Shown here piece by piece: positions 51,301 to 63,483 of a stretch of 64,000 nt of DNA. The notes beneath the pieces were generated by a model. That model searched no databases, was not told the DNA's origin, and worked only from the letters and a program-made list of their open reading frames with translations. The DNA is from Physcomitrium patens (taxonomy: Eukaryota > Streptophyta > Bryopsida > Funariales > Funariaceae), in contig NC_037261.1 of the NCBI RefSeq assembly GCF_000002425.4, forward strand, positions 1,472,659 to 1,536,658. Reading direction: 5' to 3'. The position numbers were made by a program, and so were the translations under genes. Position 1 is the stretch's first letter. Each line of letters opens with the position of its first letter.

Positions 51301-52329
51301 ATCTACTGCATGCCAGCGCGGGCTGCATTCAAGGGTTCTGCTCCCATTAATTTGTCGGATCGGCTGCAACAAGTGCTGCGTTGGGCTCTGGGGTCTGTGG
51401 AGATTTCTCTCAGCCGGCATTGCCCTTTGTGGTACGGGTATGGCGGAGGGAAGAATGGTGGACTGAAATGTCTGGAGAGACTGGCGTACATAAACACGAC
51501 GATCTATCCACTGACGTCGTTGCCACTGCTGGCGTACTGCGTGCTCCCTGCTGTGTGTTTGCTGACCGGAAAGTTCATCATTCCCACGGTACTGGCCGTC
51601 TGTAACTCGTACCTGCTTGAGGCGTTACCGTACTTGATGAATGGCACCCTGAGGATTATCTCGTAGCTTCAGCTGGGATGTGGTTGTGGGTGGAAGGTTA
51701 GGCGATGGTCATCCTGACTCGATGCTTGGGCTGCATGTGTGCAGATCAGTAATTTGGCGAGTCTGTGGTTCATATCGTTGTTCATCTCCATTTTTGCGAC
51801 GGGTATATTGGAAATGCGGTGGTCAGGAGTGGGCATCGACGAATGGTGGAGGAACGAGCAGTTCTGGGTGATCGGAGGTGTATCGGCCCATTTATTTGCG
51901 CTGTTCCAAGGGCTTCTCAAAGTTTTCGCGGGTATCGACACTAACTTCACGGTGACATCCAAACAAGCCGAAGACGAGGACTTCGCGGAGCTGTACATGA
52001 TCAAGTGGACTGCCCTTCTGATCCCGCCCACCACTCTACTGGTGATCAACATGATTGGCGTGGTGGCGGGGATTTCAGACGCCATCAACAACGGGTACCA
52101 GTCGTGGGGTCCGCTGTTCGGCAAGCTGTTCTTTGCTTTCTGGGTGATCGTGCACTTGTATCCGTTCCTGAAGGGTCTGATGGGACGGCAGAACCGCACA
52201 CCCACCATCGTGATCGTGTGGTCCATCCTGCTGGCTTCCATCTTCTCCCTACTTTGGGTGCGCATTGATCCATTCCTGGCAAAGGTGAAGGGTCCCGACC
52301 TTTCGCAGTGTGGGATCAACTGTCGATAG
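45318..52329 (+). CDS. CESA: Cellulose synthase catalytic subunit (CESA)
   Basis: Plasma-membrane family-2 glycosyltransferase that polymerises UDP-glucose into beta-1,4-glucan within the cellulose synthase complex. Exons: 45318-45395, 46549-46744, 47104-47315, 47561-47672, 47785-47971, 48298-48564, 48859-49204, 49438-49575, 49751-50089, 50410-50689, 50840-51036, 51226-51588, 51745-52329, giving 1,099 aa in phase. The N-terminal RING-type zinc finger starts at CQIC, near residue 37, with four CxxC pairs. Two membrane helices follow in exon 6. The catalytic loop has DDG (404-406), DCD (571-573), TED (793-795) and QVLRW (833-837), then six C-terminal helices and the usual end [12 protein letters not shown]. 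Every catalytic residue is present. The N-terminus [16 protein letters not shown] is the form seen in bryophyte CESAs; residue 2 is Lys. CESA is preferred over CSLD by the zinc finger and length. Confidence 0.96.
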
Positions 52330-53222
52330 GTTCTAATCTAGAATCCTGTGCTCAGGTTATCGGCATGTAAAGTAAACCCCCATTCAGAACCACCCTACAT
52401 CGTTCTAGCTCGGAAGACGCTGAGATCACTGTTAGCTTCGGCGATCACACCCCTAGTTCTTCAGCATTTGTCTGCTGCACTGAGGCTAGCGATCAGGATA
52501 CTGCCATTTCGCCGTGGAAGTTGAGATTGAGGAGGGATCTTCAGCTGGCTTGATAAGTGTACCTGTCGCAGTGGTTCATTTTTTCGGTGGTGTTAAAAAT
52601 TCTTGGCATTCGGGGATGTGTTTCAAGCTCATGGGAGCTTTCTTTTCACACATCGGCCATGGCCTATATTGTTTTTCTCGTATTATAAACTTCATGTGTG
52701 ATTTCACAGTGGAGAGTATTTGGGTGGAGTGAACAAGTTTCATGCTGTGAGGGAAGATGAAATGGTGTTTACTTTCAAATAGACTGTTAGATTGATTCTT
52801 CTGAGAAGAATGAGAGGGACTGTATTGTTTAATTATTTGAAATTGTTTCTTTCAACGATTAAAAATTAAAATAAACTACTATTATTTTCATTATTATTAT
52901 TATTATTATTATTTCTGTGACTTTGAAGACACATTTTTCATTTACAAATGCAAAACATGACATTGTTTAGAGTAAATAAATCTTGAGGTAATGCATTGAA
53001 TAATTCATTGATTCTTTATAAATCTGTCTTTATTTCATTTTAAAAACCTCACATCATTCATAATGAAATTGTTTGATAACTTTGAAGAATTTGTATTTAA
53101 ATTTTATTGTATCAAGTTGATTACCAAAATTTTACATAATAACATTATTTGTAATATTTCAAAATTGAGTTTAGATTTTTAATATTAGACTAATTTTAAT
53201 TTTATATTTAGTATTTGAAGAA
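52330..53222. other. 3' flank of CESA
   Basis: GC-moderate sequence to about 52.8 kb is probably the 3' untranslated region. AT-rich DNA with an (ATT)n tract near 52894-52913 follows. The 72-codon frame at 52514-52732 resembles no family. Confidence 0.5.
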
Positions 53223-53405
53223 GAATATTAAATAGATCCATACTTTTATTAAATATACCTATTTTAAATGAAGAATATGGTAATTATGATGAATGTGGTT
53301 TTATTTATTTAATTATAGAGAAATAAATGTAGAGATCATTTTTTTTTTCATGATGATTAAAATAAATGAATCAATTTAGTAAAAACTTAGATCTATTTAA
53401 TATTC
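53223..53405. mobile_element. MITE-like element, copy C
   Basis: About 183 bp with imperfect inverted arms of about 35 bp (53223-53257 and 53371-53405), both containing GAATATTAAATAGATC at their outer ends. The inner arm TTTA(C/T)TAAAT is shared with the elements at 13.2 and 42.6 kb. No coding capacity and no clear target duplication. Confidence 0.6.
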
Positions 53406-53816
53406 CTTCATTTAAATTGTATAAAATTGCTATCACATTACCAAAAAGACTATTGCCACCATTTTTAGTACAATCAAATTCTATGCTATATATTTTCCTT
53501 AAATATTTATAATCTAGTAATATAAAAAATTAGGTCTTTGTCGACAAAATAAATAGAGCAAATTTAACCTTATAAACGTGCTAAAAATATCATAACTAAG
53601 TATTTACTAATCAAAAATGATTTTGATTTATTTTATATTAAGCTTAATATTTAATCATATCATTATTATTTTTATATGTAAAAATATTTTAGTATATATA
53701 TATATATATACTATACTTTAGATCAAATAAAGATATTTACATTAATAATTATAGTGATAAATTTTAATTTTAATATATTAACTTAAAATTTACTAATGAA
53801 CAAAGTAAAAAGGAAA

Positions 53817-53848
<32 letters not shown>

Positions 53849-53863
53849 CTATATATATGTATA
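53406..53863. other. AT-rich spacer with (TA)n tracts
   Basis: AT-rich. Contains (TA)n runs near 53694-53711 and 53823-53848, the latter forming the left border of the long inverted-repeat element. No gene. Confidence 0.6.
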
Positions 53864-55510
53864 TATCCATGAAATATGTTGAAATATCAAGAATATCTTT
53901 ATATTTTTGATAATAGCAAATATATTCCTAATTTTTGTGATAATTGCAAATCTATTCTTGAGTTTGATAAGGTATAACTTAATTCCTATTTTAGGTGAAT
54001 CCAGAAGTCAAACCATGTACCATATAAATTTTGGCACTATCCTTTTTTGCACAAGTCAGGCACTCCATGAATCAGATACCACCACCACCATTGCCGTGGC
54101 AACACTTCTAGCAACTTTTTATTATATGAACTTACTTATTCCAAAGCCAAGGGCAAAGTGCAACGTGTACAAAAATTCGTAAGACTATTTACTATTATTA
54201 TTATTATTATTTATGTTTCATTTATAAATTTAGCCTATATAATATAATATATGTAAATAAGTTGATTTAAGATTTAAATTTAATTAAACCAATTTTTTTG
54301 ATATTTGAATTTTAATACCTATAAATAATGATCCAAATTATTTTTTAAAATATTCACCAAAGATCATTTTACAAGAAAATATATCATAAGTTGTAATTAT
54401 AAGGATGTGAACTAAAGTTTGAGCCCTAAAGACTTTTTTTACTTTGTAATTAAGGTGTGCAAATGGTACAAAACTAGTTAATGATGTAAGATCAAACAAT
54501 TGGTGCTTATTCTAAATTAGTCTGTGAGCTTTTGTTTCTTAAAATTACAAAACATTCTACAAACATCTTTTGTAATTTTGTTTGGTATTCTTTTGACAAA
54601 CCTGTCCACTTTATAGATGACGTAAACTTATTTTTACTATGATGGCCTACCTTTGTACACTTCCCTCATGTTTTAATTGATGTATGGGACCTTAGTATTT
54701 CTCTACATAATATTGTCCAACTTTGCCATTACCAAGCAATCAATTGTTACATCATTGAGAAATCATTGTGTTGAACAACAAAACAAATATAATGCATTGG
54801 TGTAGAAACTCTATGTTGAATATTCTCAAATGTCATAACAATCAACAAAAGTTAATTGGGATATATTTTCTTTGGTTTAAGTATACATTGTCTTTCAAAG
54901 CTTACTCAAATACACAGAATTAAACATCTCTTTAGCTCAAAGTCATGTGCATATGTAGTTCTCAATTTGTAAACAAGATCCTCTCTTTTGTGTTTCTACT
55001 GCAACATCTTTCTCTTCATCTACATCAAATATTGAGTTAGCTTCAAATGGTCTCCAAATAACAATCTATTTTTTGCTTATACTAGCTTTTAGTCTAAATC
55101 ACTCAATAAAGATATAGTTCAAAAATCTATGCATTCTTGGCAGAAAACAAAATATGAATTAAAAAAAGTCAATTACACTTAGTCGCCTCTATGCACTTTA
55201 TCCTTGGCCTTGAAATAATCCAGCATGTGTCGTAAAGAGCCGATGGAAGTGTTGCTACAACAGTGGCGGCAGCAACATTGACATTTACTTTGTAGAAGGC
55301 CTAATTTGTGCTAAAAAGTATTGTGCCAAAATCTATGCAACATATGGTTTGGTTCTCTGATTCACCTAAAATGGGAGTTAGGTTATATCTTATCAAGCTT
55401 AAGGATAGATTTATAATTATTATAAAAGTGTAGGATATATTTGCTATTATAAAAAATACAAGAATATTTATGATACTTCAATATATTTCAATATATTTCA
55501 AGGATATATA
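53864..55510. mobile_element. Long terminal-inverted-repeat element, non-coding
   Basis: About 1.65 kb. The left arm (53864-about 54165) aligns with the reverse complement of the right arm (about 55195-55510) along roughly 300 bp, at something like three-quarters identity by eye. Shared landmarks include ATAATAGCAAATATAT, a TTTTAGGTGAATC block, a TTTTGGCAC block and GCAACACTTC. Both outer ends run into (TA)n tracts, hiding any target duplication. The interior is AT-rich with no long frame and no transposase. A non-autonomous Mutator-like or foldback element fits best. Two copies of one repeat inserted head-to-head is the alternative. Confidence 0.7.
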
Positions 55511-56822
55511 TATATATATATATATAATTTTTTTTATAAAAAAATATCAATTTAGCTTATTTTATATAAAAAACTTGTTCAAAATTTAGACTATTTAATA
55601 CAAAATTTAATAGTTTTTTAAATATGTAATTTTGATTCTAATTAATTTATAGGTAAATCAATATATTTTTAGATAAAAATTTATATTAAATAAATTAGTA
55701 ATATTTTGATTTATATATATATATATATAATTTAATAGAATCTTCATCAACTATTTCTACAATATGCATGCAATATTGCTTCAAGGGTTTTTTTGGTTAT
55801 CTTAAAATAATAAGTTTATAAAACTCTTTTCTAAAACTTTAATATTTTAGAAAAACAAAAAAAAAACATTAAATGGTATCTTTTTTATTTGTAATAATTT
55901 ACTTTGCAATATCTTAATTTTTTAATACTTATATGCATATAATTCTAAAAATGTTAACTATACTTTAAAGTTAGAATTAATGATATATTTTTAAATTCTA
56001 ACTTTAAAGTATAGTTAACATCATTAATTGGGATAGATACAGATTTGAAAATTTATTTATCAGATTTAATTTTTTAAAAAAATAATCAAAAAAATTATAT
56101 GGTTATAAAAACTCACATAAATGATAATATTTATTCTATTAATGCATGGACTAAAATATCTACAATAAACATTTGATGAAATCTTATAAATAAGTTTTCT
56201 GAATATAGAAATTCGTTTAAAAAAAGAACACCAGTAGTTGAATATAAACAATATAAAATTAGTAACGTGATGTATGACTGAAAAAATTTTTACTTAAAGA
56301 AAATACCTAATTTGCACATTGACCCGTAATTAGTACATGTTGATCATATATACTAGAAAAAGAAAACTTAAATGAGTCCAAAATCGAACATCTTATTATC
56401 TTAGGTTGATAAATTGTAACTCATAATATAAAACTTGAAATATCAGAATACAAAATTACATTTATTGATTTCATTTGTTGATTTTCGGATTAAAAATATT
56501 CTTTAAAATATACAAGTAGAGGTTGAATGTTTAAGGACAAAGACATCCGAGAAGAATCTTAAAATGGATTAAACATGTCAATGTTAAAGCTATCATTTTA
56601 CAGGTTATTTTATTGGTGCAACCTCCCTCTAAGTCTGTACGTAATTCACACAAAAGAAAATCGCTTTATAGACACATCATACTTTCACGTTTACTTTTAT
56701 TCCTTTTTTGTGTTAAAGGGCACAAAGCAGGCTGAAGTAGCTGTCATGGTGTATATTTATACGCACACATGATGGGAACGACTATATTTTGCTTCTATAT
56801 ACTCACATTCAATCGAAAATAG

Positions 56823-56855
<33 letters not shown>

Positions 56856-56990
56856 ACCAAGTGGAGTAGTAAGTAGGCACGTTAATTTTACAAATTAATT
56901 TAGTCGGGGACCGTAATAGGAGCAGATTAACAAGCATAATGTACAATTTTATTTGGACGACGTTCCCTGTGTTGGTGAACAAGACCGAGA
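55511..56990. other. AT-rich spacer
   Basis: AT-rich with (TA)n tracts near 55505-55526 and 55711-55729 and an A-run near 56826-56853. Small frames at 56066-56251 and 56575-56772 resemble no family. No gene supported. Confidence 0.5.
55951..56021. repeat. Perfect inverted repeat, 28-bp arms
   Basis: 55951-55978 is the exact reverse complement of 55994-56021, with a 15-base spacer. Transcribed from either strand it would form a long, fully paired AU-rich hairpin. No transposon boundary is visible around it. Confidence 0.9.
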
Positions 56991-58502
56991 ACGCCAAGGT
57001 CGAGGGGAGCGAGAAAGCAGGGATGGAACCGCTTTCCCACTGCACGCTGATTCAGCGGCAGTGGCGGGGGCGGGGACGGTCTAATTTGAAGACACAAACG
57101 AAGAATTGATAGTGAATCGGAAGGTGCTCAGCTGCAGCGCGAGGTATTTGGCCTCCTCCTCTTTCGATTGAATTCGTTCTGCCGTTGCATGGCACTCGTT
57201 TCCTTTGCTCGAGGCTCGATGAGCTCGGGCACTACGAGACACAGAACCAGTTAGCCTTCGGAAGCTTGTGGTTGCTTTGGACCAGATCGGATGAGACCTA
57301 CCGGAGGAGGTTTGATTGTGAGGGAGGTACTTCGGTGTTGCGGAACGTTGATATTCTCGGGGTTGGGATAGGTGTGATCCGGTCGAACGTAGCTGCTGGT
57401 CCTCGTATTGAGTGGTGATTTGGTGAGAACAGCCAGTGGAGGTTGTAGCTGCTTTAGCAGTGATGATTCAAGGGAGAATCTCTTAGGGGTGAGTGTGAAT
57501 GTCGTGTTCGTTTGGACGAGGAGGATGTTGTTGGTAATGCATGCGAAGTGGTTACTCGTTAAATGTTTTGGTTTTTCCCTGAGTCGAGAGTCTGTGCGGA
57601 TGTTTCTGAGAAGTGAACGGTGCATGGAGTTGTGGGAAGTTGTAGGTTATCGTTGTTATGGTGATGAGTATTGACTGTTGGTTGATTGGTTTCGGCGGTG
57701 TTGTGTGAGGTGTGGATCAGATCTGCAGGTGTGGTAACTGTCTGGAGAACAGGTTCTTGACCTTCTCTTAAATTGTGCTTCGCCTTGCTTTAGTGGTTAC
57801 CCGTGGGCATCTGGCTTGCGAGTGTCTGTAATTTTGTAAGTTGTGGGAGTAACGGGTAGGGGCGAAACAACTGTAGGTATCTCTTCCCCTTGGAAAGCTA
57901 GAAGGGTCTGAATGAAGCGAATTCTTGTGCCGAATCTTTGTGATCCGCCTGGGATGGTATCAACTGCACTTGGGAGGTTAGTGTACGTCTTCGAGACGAA
58001 ATGAAGCATTCAGTAAGTTTTCTTCCCAATTTGGTTTGGAGTTTTCTGTCAATGCACTTGGGAGAGAACCCCTCACTCAATGAGAAATAGGGCTGGAGGA
58101 GCAGATGTGGAGAAGATTCTCGTTGTCAGCTACGATTTAACACAAAGGGCGGCATAATTGATTGACTGCCCAGGATGGAACTCATAGAGATCTCGATTCA
58201 ACCTATTCCTCTATGTCCTTAAGGAATTTGAAATACTTCGGGGGTGAAGCTTGAAGCCTAGAAAACTCGTGCGGCCTTGACAGATGGTTCGTGAAAAATT
58301 ACTCAGTAGTTTGTTTTTATTTCTCTATCTAATTTCAAATCATGAACAAATACCTCAAAAGTTTTGACAATTTTCTTTTATGTTCAAAAGAGTGAAGTGT
58401 ATTCATGTAGGGTTATTGATGGATCAGACTTAACAAGTGACTGGAAATTAGTTCATAAAAGCATTATTGATTACATTGCAATAAATTTGAGACAGCTCTA
58501 AG
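56991..58502 (+). promoter_or_regulatory. Putative promoter and 5' leader of CNGC
   Basis: GC- and CpG-richer block up to about 58.3 kb without a family-like protein. A donor-like AGTAAGT lies at 58013-58019, so an untranslated first exon and leader intron are possible. An in-frame TGA at 58488-58490 closes the CNGC frame 12 nt before its first ATG. Confidence 0.4.
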
Positions 58503-61500
58503 ATGAAGATGGGACAACGATCTTGCTTTTCGCTGGACGCTGACTCAGTTGAATCTACCTACATGAGCTCCTCGAAGATATTTCCCCGTCCTGAAATCAT
58601 CTCTGTAAGTAGGTAAGTCGGCTTGACAATTTCTTCTTATTGTCTGATTTCATCCCTTGTCGAAAATCGTACGTCTGCATCTCAAAGATATTTCCACGTC
58701 AGTGTGTTACGTATCTCCAACTGTGGCTCATCGAACAGTGCAGCTTCTGACATGAGGTTTTTCTGACTTCCTTTTAGTTGAAGTATTCCAATCCTGTGTG
58801 GGCACGCATTGAAATACAAGTTTTTTTTTTTTTTTTTTTTTTTTTTTCTCCTTCGGTTTGAATCAGCTTTACTTCAACAACTGTTCTCTTTTTGTGCAGT
58901 AAGATATTGAATGTTAGTCTCTCAAGAGAAAAATTCAGTTCTCCGTCGGTCTCAGATTCGTGGAACATGAAACGGCGAGACAAAACTGTGGAAGATTCTG
59001 AGGTTTCGTACACCGACACAGGACTTGAACGGCCAAATCAACAAGGGAAGAGGAGAATCTCGTCGTTGTCATCTCGCAAAAATTTTAGGTATGTATTAAA
59101 ATTCTGACGTAGAATGAAGCGATTAAATATTCCCAGCCTGCTAGCATCTCTTGGGCAGGACATCTTTTTATTGTAGTTATGATGGAATCGACTTAATCAA
59201 ACTCTACTTATATTTACAAGGTTGCCTCAATTACGATCCGTCGGTTTTGCTACCTTGAAACGGATTGAATAATTGGTTAGATGCTAGCCAATGATGTTTT
59301 CCATCCTGTGAGGGCGGGTTCCCCTTGTCCGCTGAAATACTTGTAAGGGCGACAACATTTATAGAGGCATTACTTGGTTTAAGATCCACATCTTGCTTAG
59401 TATAAACACTTGAGTGTCATCTTGGTCGCGGAAACAGGTTTTCAAATCTCTTTTTTACTACCCTCTCTTTATGTTCGCTAGTGCGGTAACTCAGCCTTGG
59501 CTTGCTTCTCTTTCCTGTTTGAGACGTGCTGCATTATGATCTGTTGTCGCAGTCAAGGGACGGATGGATGGTTTTTTGGAAAGGTTTTCGATCCTCAGAG
59601 CAAGGGAATTCGGCGTTGTAATCGTTTGTTCCTCCTGCTTTGTGCACTGGGCATTGCCCTGGACCCGCTCTTCCTGTCCGTGCTATCTATTAACCCCAAG
59701 CTCTCATGCCTATATGTGCAAAAAGGATCTCTTATCGCATTAACAACTTTGCGAGCTTTGATTGACTTCGGCTATTTGTCACAGGTGCGTTGTTGCTTAT
59801 CGTCTTAATGCTCAAATTTTAACATGTTATATTATTTGAGATATCTCCAAGTATCATGTAGTCGACTTATTCATTCTTGTCTGGTAATAGATCCTTTTTC
59901 AGGTTATTTTAGATTGAAATCATCTGGTTAAAATGCACCTTAACGCCGCTGAATCGGTTGTCAGGGTCGCTGCTTTTTGAATCAGATTGTTTTTTCTGAT
60001 TTCTCAACTTTGTATGTAAACTCTAATGGAAATCCATGTTGTGAGGATGCAAAGGGAGTTTCCTTGTAAGATCACTTGTATCTTCTCAAAGAGTATACTT
60101 GAGTGGGTGCTGACAACATCATCTCCTTCCATAGGTTTGGATGCAGTTAAAAACTGCCTACGTTTCCAAAGAATCTTTGGTGCTAGGTCGGGGGGAGCTG
60201 GTTTGGGATGCCAAAAAAATTGCCCGAAATTATCTCGTCCCCTTATCGGGATTTGCATTTGATATGTACATTATCCTTCCCGTACCTCAGGTGTGAAAGT
60301 TTCTTCAAATGATCCTTGAATTTATTATCTTGTTGGTTGAAATTTGTGTAAACTTCTGCAAATTAAGTCTTCAGTCTCTGCTATGACCATGTTCTAGGCA
60401 TTTGCGACTAGATATACGATATGTATTTTAAAATTTTTACATTGTGGCTGTTGTTTTTACAGATAATGTTGTGGATGGTCACTCCGCGGTTGATTGAAAG
60501 CGGAAGAGATCCTACAGAATGTGTGACATTCATTCTCGTCACTTTCCTGGTGCAGTATTTGCCCAAAGTGGTGCACACAGCTTTGGTGATAAGGCGATTG
60601 CAACATGTAACAGGTTATATTTTTGGAACTGCATCATCGGGTTTCTTCCTCAACTTGATCGCCTACTTTATCTCTGCTCATGTAAGTTTTAATTTTACTT
60701 TTTTTATCAATAACTTTATTTATGTTGGTTGGTAGATTGCTGAGCCCTTGTTGTCGACTTGCTCTCATGGATAAAGTCACTGTCCTATTTCCACGAGTTC
60801 TTCTAAATTGGAGGAGTATGTGCTTTGAAATCATTTTGAGGATATCATTTATGTTAATGTGAGTGTAAGTTCAAACTAAATGGAATTGACGATCTCTTTG
60901 AGCCCACCAGGTTGCAGGTTCTTTTTGGTATCTTCTCACAGTTCAGCGAGTGGAGACTTGCCTCAGTTTTCAATGTGGTGGAATGGTCCATTGTCCATCT
61001 ATACCATTTGCTTGTCCTCTACCGGTATCATTTGGTCACCAGCCAGACGATTCCGCTAGAATCACTTGGGCTCAGAACGCAAATGTGCAAGGATGTTTAC
61101 AAGCCAAAGCCAATGATTTCTCCTACGGTATTTACTTATGGGCAGTGCCTTTAGTAACTGATGGGCGATTTCTTCAGAAAATTCTTTACCCTCTTTTTTG
61201 GGGCATCATGACTTTCAGGTACAAATACATTTCAATTCCAACTGTTTCATAGCCACTATTTTCCGTATTTTCTTAACTATTGCTATTCTAAACGAAGAGA
61301 AGCTTAGGGTATTTCTGAAAGGGAAATCACGATGTTTCTCGCAAAGGATGCTCAGTCAGATAATATCACATGATAACAATTTCGAAATTTCTTTTTCTAT
61401 TCTTCGAGGATTATTCACCGGCCACCTGTAATTTGAAGTTCTGGCCTCGGAAGATATAATTTTGGAGTACAGCTGTTTTAGTGCCCGGAGTTAAATCCTT

Positions 61501-63483
61501 AGAAAAACGACACAGATCACTGTAAACTGTAATCCTGGACATCCATTCTAACTATGATTATAAACGGTTGCTCGCTCATTGCATTGTGCAAGCTTCAAGT
61601 AGGAGTCTATCTATCCTGTTGCTAACGTTTTAATCACATGTCTGCAGTTCTTTTGGAAATGCATTGGTTCCAAGTAACCACTTTTTTGAAGTCCTCTTTT
61701 CTATCATTGTAATTACGTGTGGTCTACTTCTCTTTACGCTTCTCATCGGCAATATCCAGGTTCTGATTAAACTTTTTCTAGTTTATTTAGTGTTCCTTCA
61801 TTATTTTATTTTCCTTGCATGTTCGGCCACGGTATAATGCAGTAGAAGAATGGTTATTCAAACAATATCAATAACTCATTGTTCAAATTGTAGAAACTAA
61901 ACCAATTCATGAAACTACAGATTCTTGAAAGCCTGGGGATGTGAACACCTACACTAAGAAGGGTGATGAAGAGGTCCGCGTAGTATGTATTGCAATTCAC
62001 AGACTATGCAAAGAATGATCATCCCTTAGCAATAGCTGATGTGACCAAACTGACTGCAATTTGAATGAGCTCACTTTTTTCAACTTTTTAAAATCTTTTT
62101 GATGTTACAGCTGACACTAGTATTACGCAGGCTGAGTCGATTTTGAACCAGATGGAAGTAAAGTCCATGCCCGGATTCAATAACATGATTCTATGCTGGG
62201 GATGTGGTATGTAAACCTTCAGGTCTTTCTACAGTCTATTACATCCAAAAAATCAGAAATGCAACTGCACAACCGTGATCTTGAATGGTGGATGCGGCGA
62301 AGGCTACTTCCTCATCGGCTGCGGGTACGTGTTCGACAACAAGAACGCTGCCGATGGGCAGCAACTCGTGGTATTGACGAAGAATCAATTTTAGCTAATC
62401 TACCTGAAGGCCTTCGAAGAGATATCAAACGGCATCTTTGTCTAGACTTGCTCCGAAAAGTCCCGCTATTTGAACACCTTGATGATTTAATCCTAAATAA
62501 CATCTGCGACCGCCTGAAACCCGTTTTATTCATCAAGCAAGAACCGGTACGTTACTTCTACCACCTAAATTCATCCTTGACTACTCTTTTACCGATTACT
62601 TTCATGTAAAGCAGAGATTCCAAGCACTCACTTTGCATTTACATTTATCGATGATTTTTGCACTTACCAAGTTCTTTACTTTGTTAATGGCTCATGACAT
62701 TCAACGTGCAGATAATATATGAGGGTAACCCAGTGCGCCAGATTTTGTTCTTCGTGAGAGGGAAGGTCTTAAGCATGTACAAAATTCACGACAACAAAAT
62801 GAGTAACTGCACACTTGGCCCTGGTGATTTTTTTGGAGATGAACTTATTTCTTGGTGTCTAAGCAAGTCGACTGGACGGCTTCCTCTCGCTAATGCAAGT
62901 CTAATCACATTGGAAATGACGGAGGCCTTCTCGCTTTCTTCCAACGACCTCAAATACATTACTGATCATTTCAGGTATGTTCCCAGTAGAGTTTGACGTA
63001 GAAGCATCACTGCATACAAACATTTACACACGTGTGTGTGTGTGTGTGTGTGCATTTACATATATATAATATGTAATTATTGTATCCTTCGACAACTAAT
63101 TATTTTAAGACCTCGCGAACTCTTCGAATGGTTCTGGGAGATAAACTTTAGCCTCGCAAGTAAAATTACTTCGCACATGACCTTGCAATAGTGCACCTGG
63201 ACTGACGAACTGGTTTCTGCTCAGGTACAAGGTAGCTAGCGAACAACTAAAGAGAACCACTCGCTATTACTCAACAACGTGGCGGATGTGGGCTGCGATG
63301 GCTATCCAACTCGCATGGCGAAGGTTTAAGGCTCATCGGAGTAAATTTTATTCAGGCCCTTTGAACTTTGCCCCCCTTCATGATGGAAGTTCAGGACTTG
63401 ATGCTGCGCAACAGGATAGGCTCCGAATGATTACAGCAATGATGACCTGTCCTAAACCCACAGACAACTGGGGGTTAAGATGA
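58503..63483 (+). CDS. Cyclic-nucleotide-gated ion channel, group IVa-like
   Basis: Tetrameric cation channel, in plants mostly calcium-conducting and calmodulin-regulated. Exons: 58503-58612, 58900-59088, 59553-59784, 60135-60290, 60463-60681, 60911-61218, 61648-61759, 62223-62546, 62712-62974, 63225-63483, giving 723 aa with all phases closing. Six transmembrane segments run from about residue 110 to 440. The pore-loop segment reads SFGNAL (about 406-411). The linker has LEWWMRRRLLPHRLR. The cyclic-nucleotide-binding domain carries the phosphate-binding cassette GPGDFFGDELISWC (586-599), then an IQ motif AIQLAWRRF near 664-672. The S2-S3 linker (YVSKESLVLGRGELVWD) resembles plant CNGC19/20, and the pore lacks the GQN of other groups. 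The start is 58503 or 58509; an in-frame stop lies just upstream. Exon 1 and 2 code for a Ser-rich N-terminus. Confidence 0.93.
58821..58847. repeat. Poly(T) tract in CNGC intron 1
   Basis: 27 uninterrupted T, 52 bp before the exon 2 acceptor. It adds to the pyrimidine-rich region before the splice site, and may vary in length between individuals. Confidence 0.9.
63031..63052. repeat. (TG)n microsatellite in CNGC intron 9
   Basis: About ten TG units within the intron between the cyclic-nucleotide-binding and IQ-motif exons. Confidence 0.85.

Noticed and set aside
53907..54182. 91-codon hydrophobic frame
   Set aside because: It lies entirely inside the left arm of the long inverted-repeat element, and the other arm does not preserve it.
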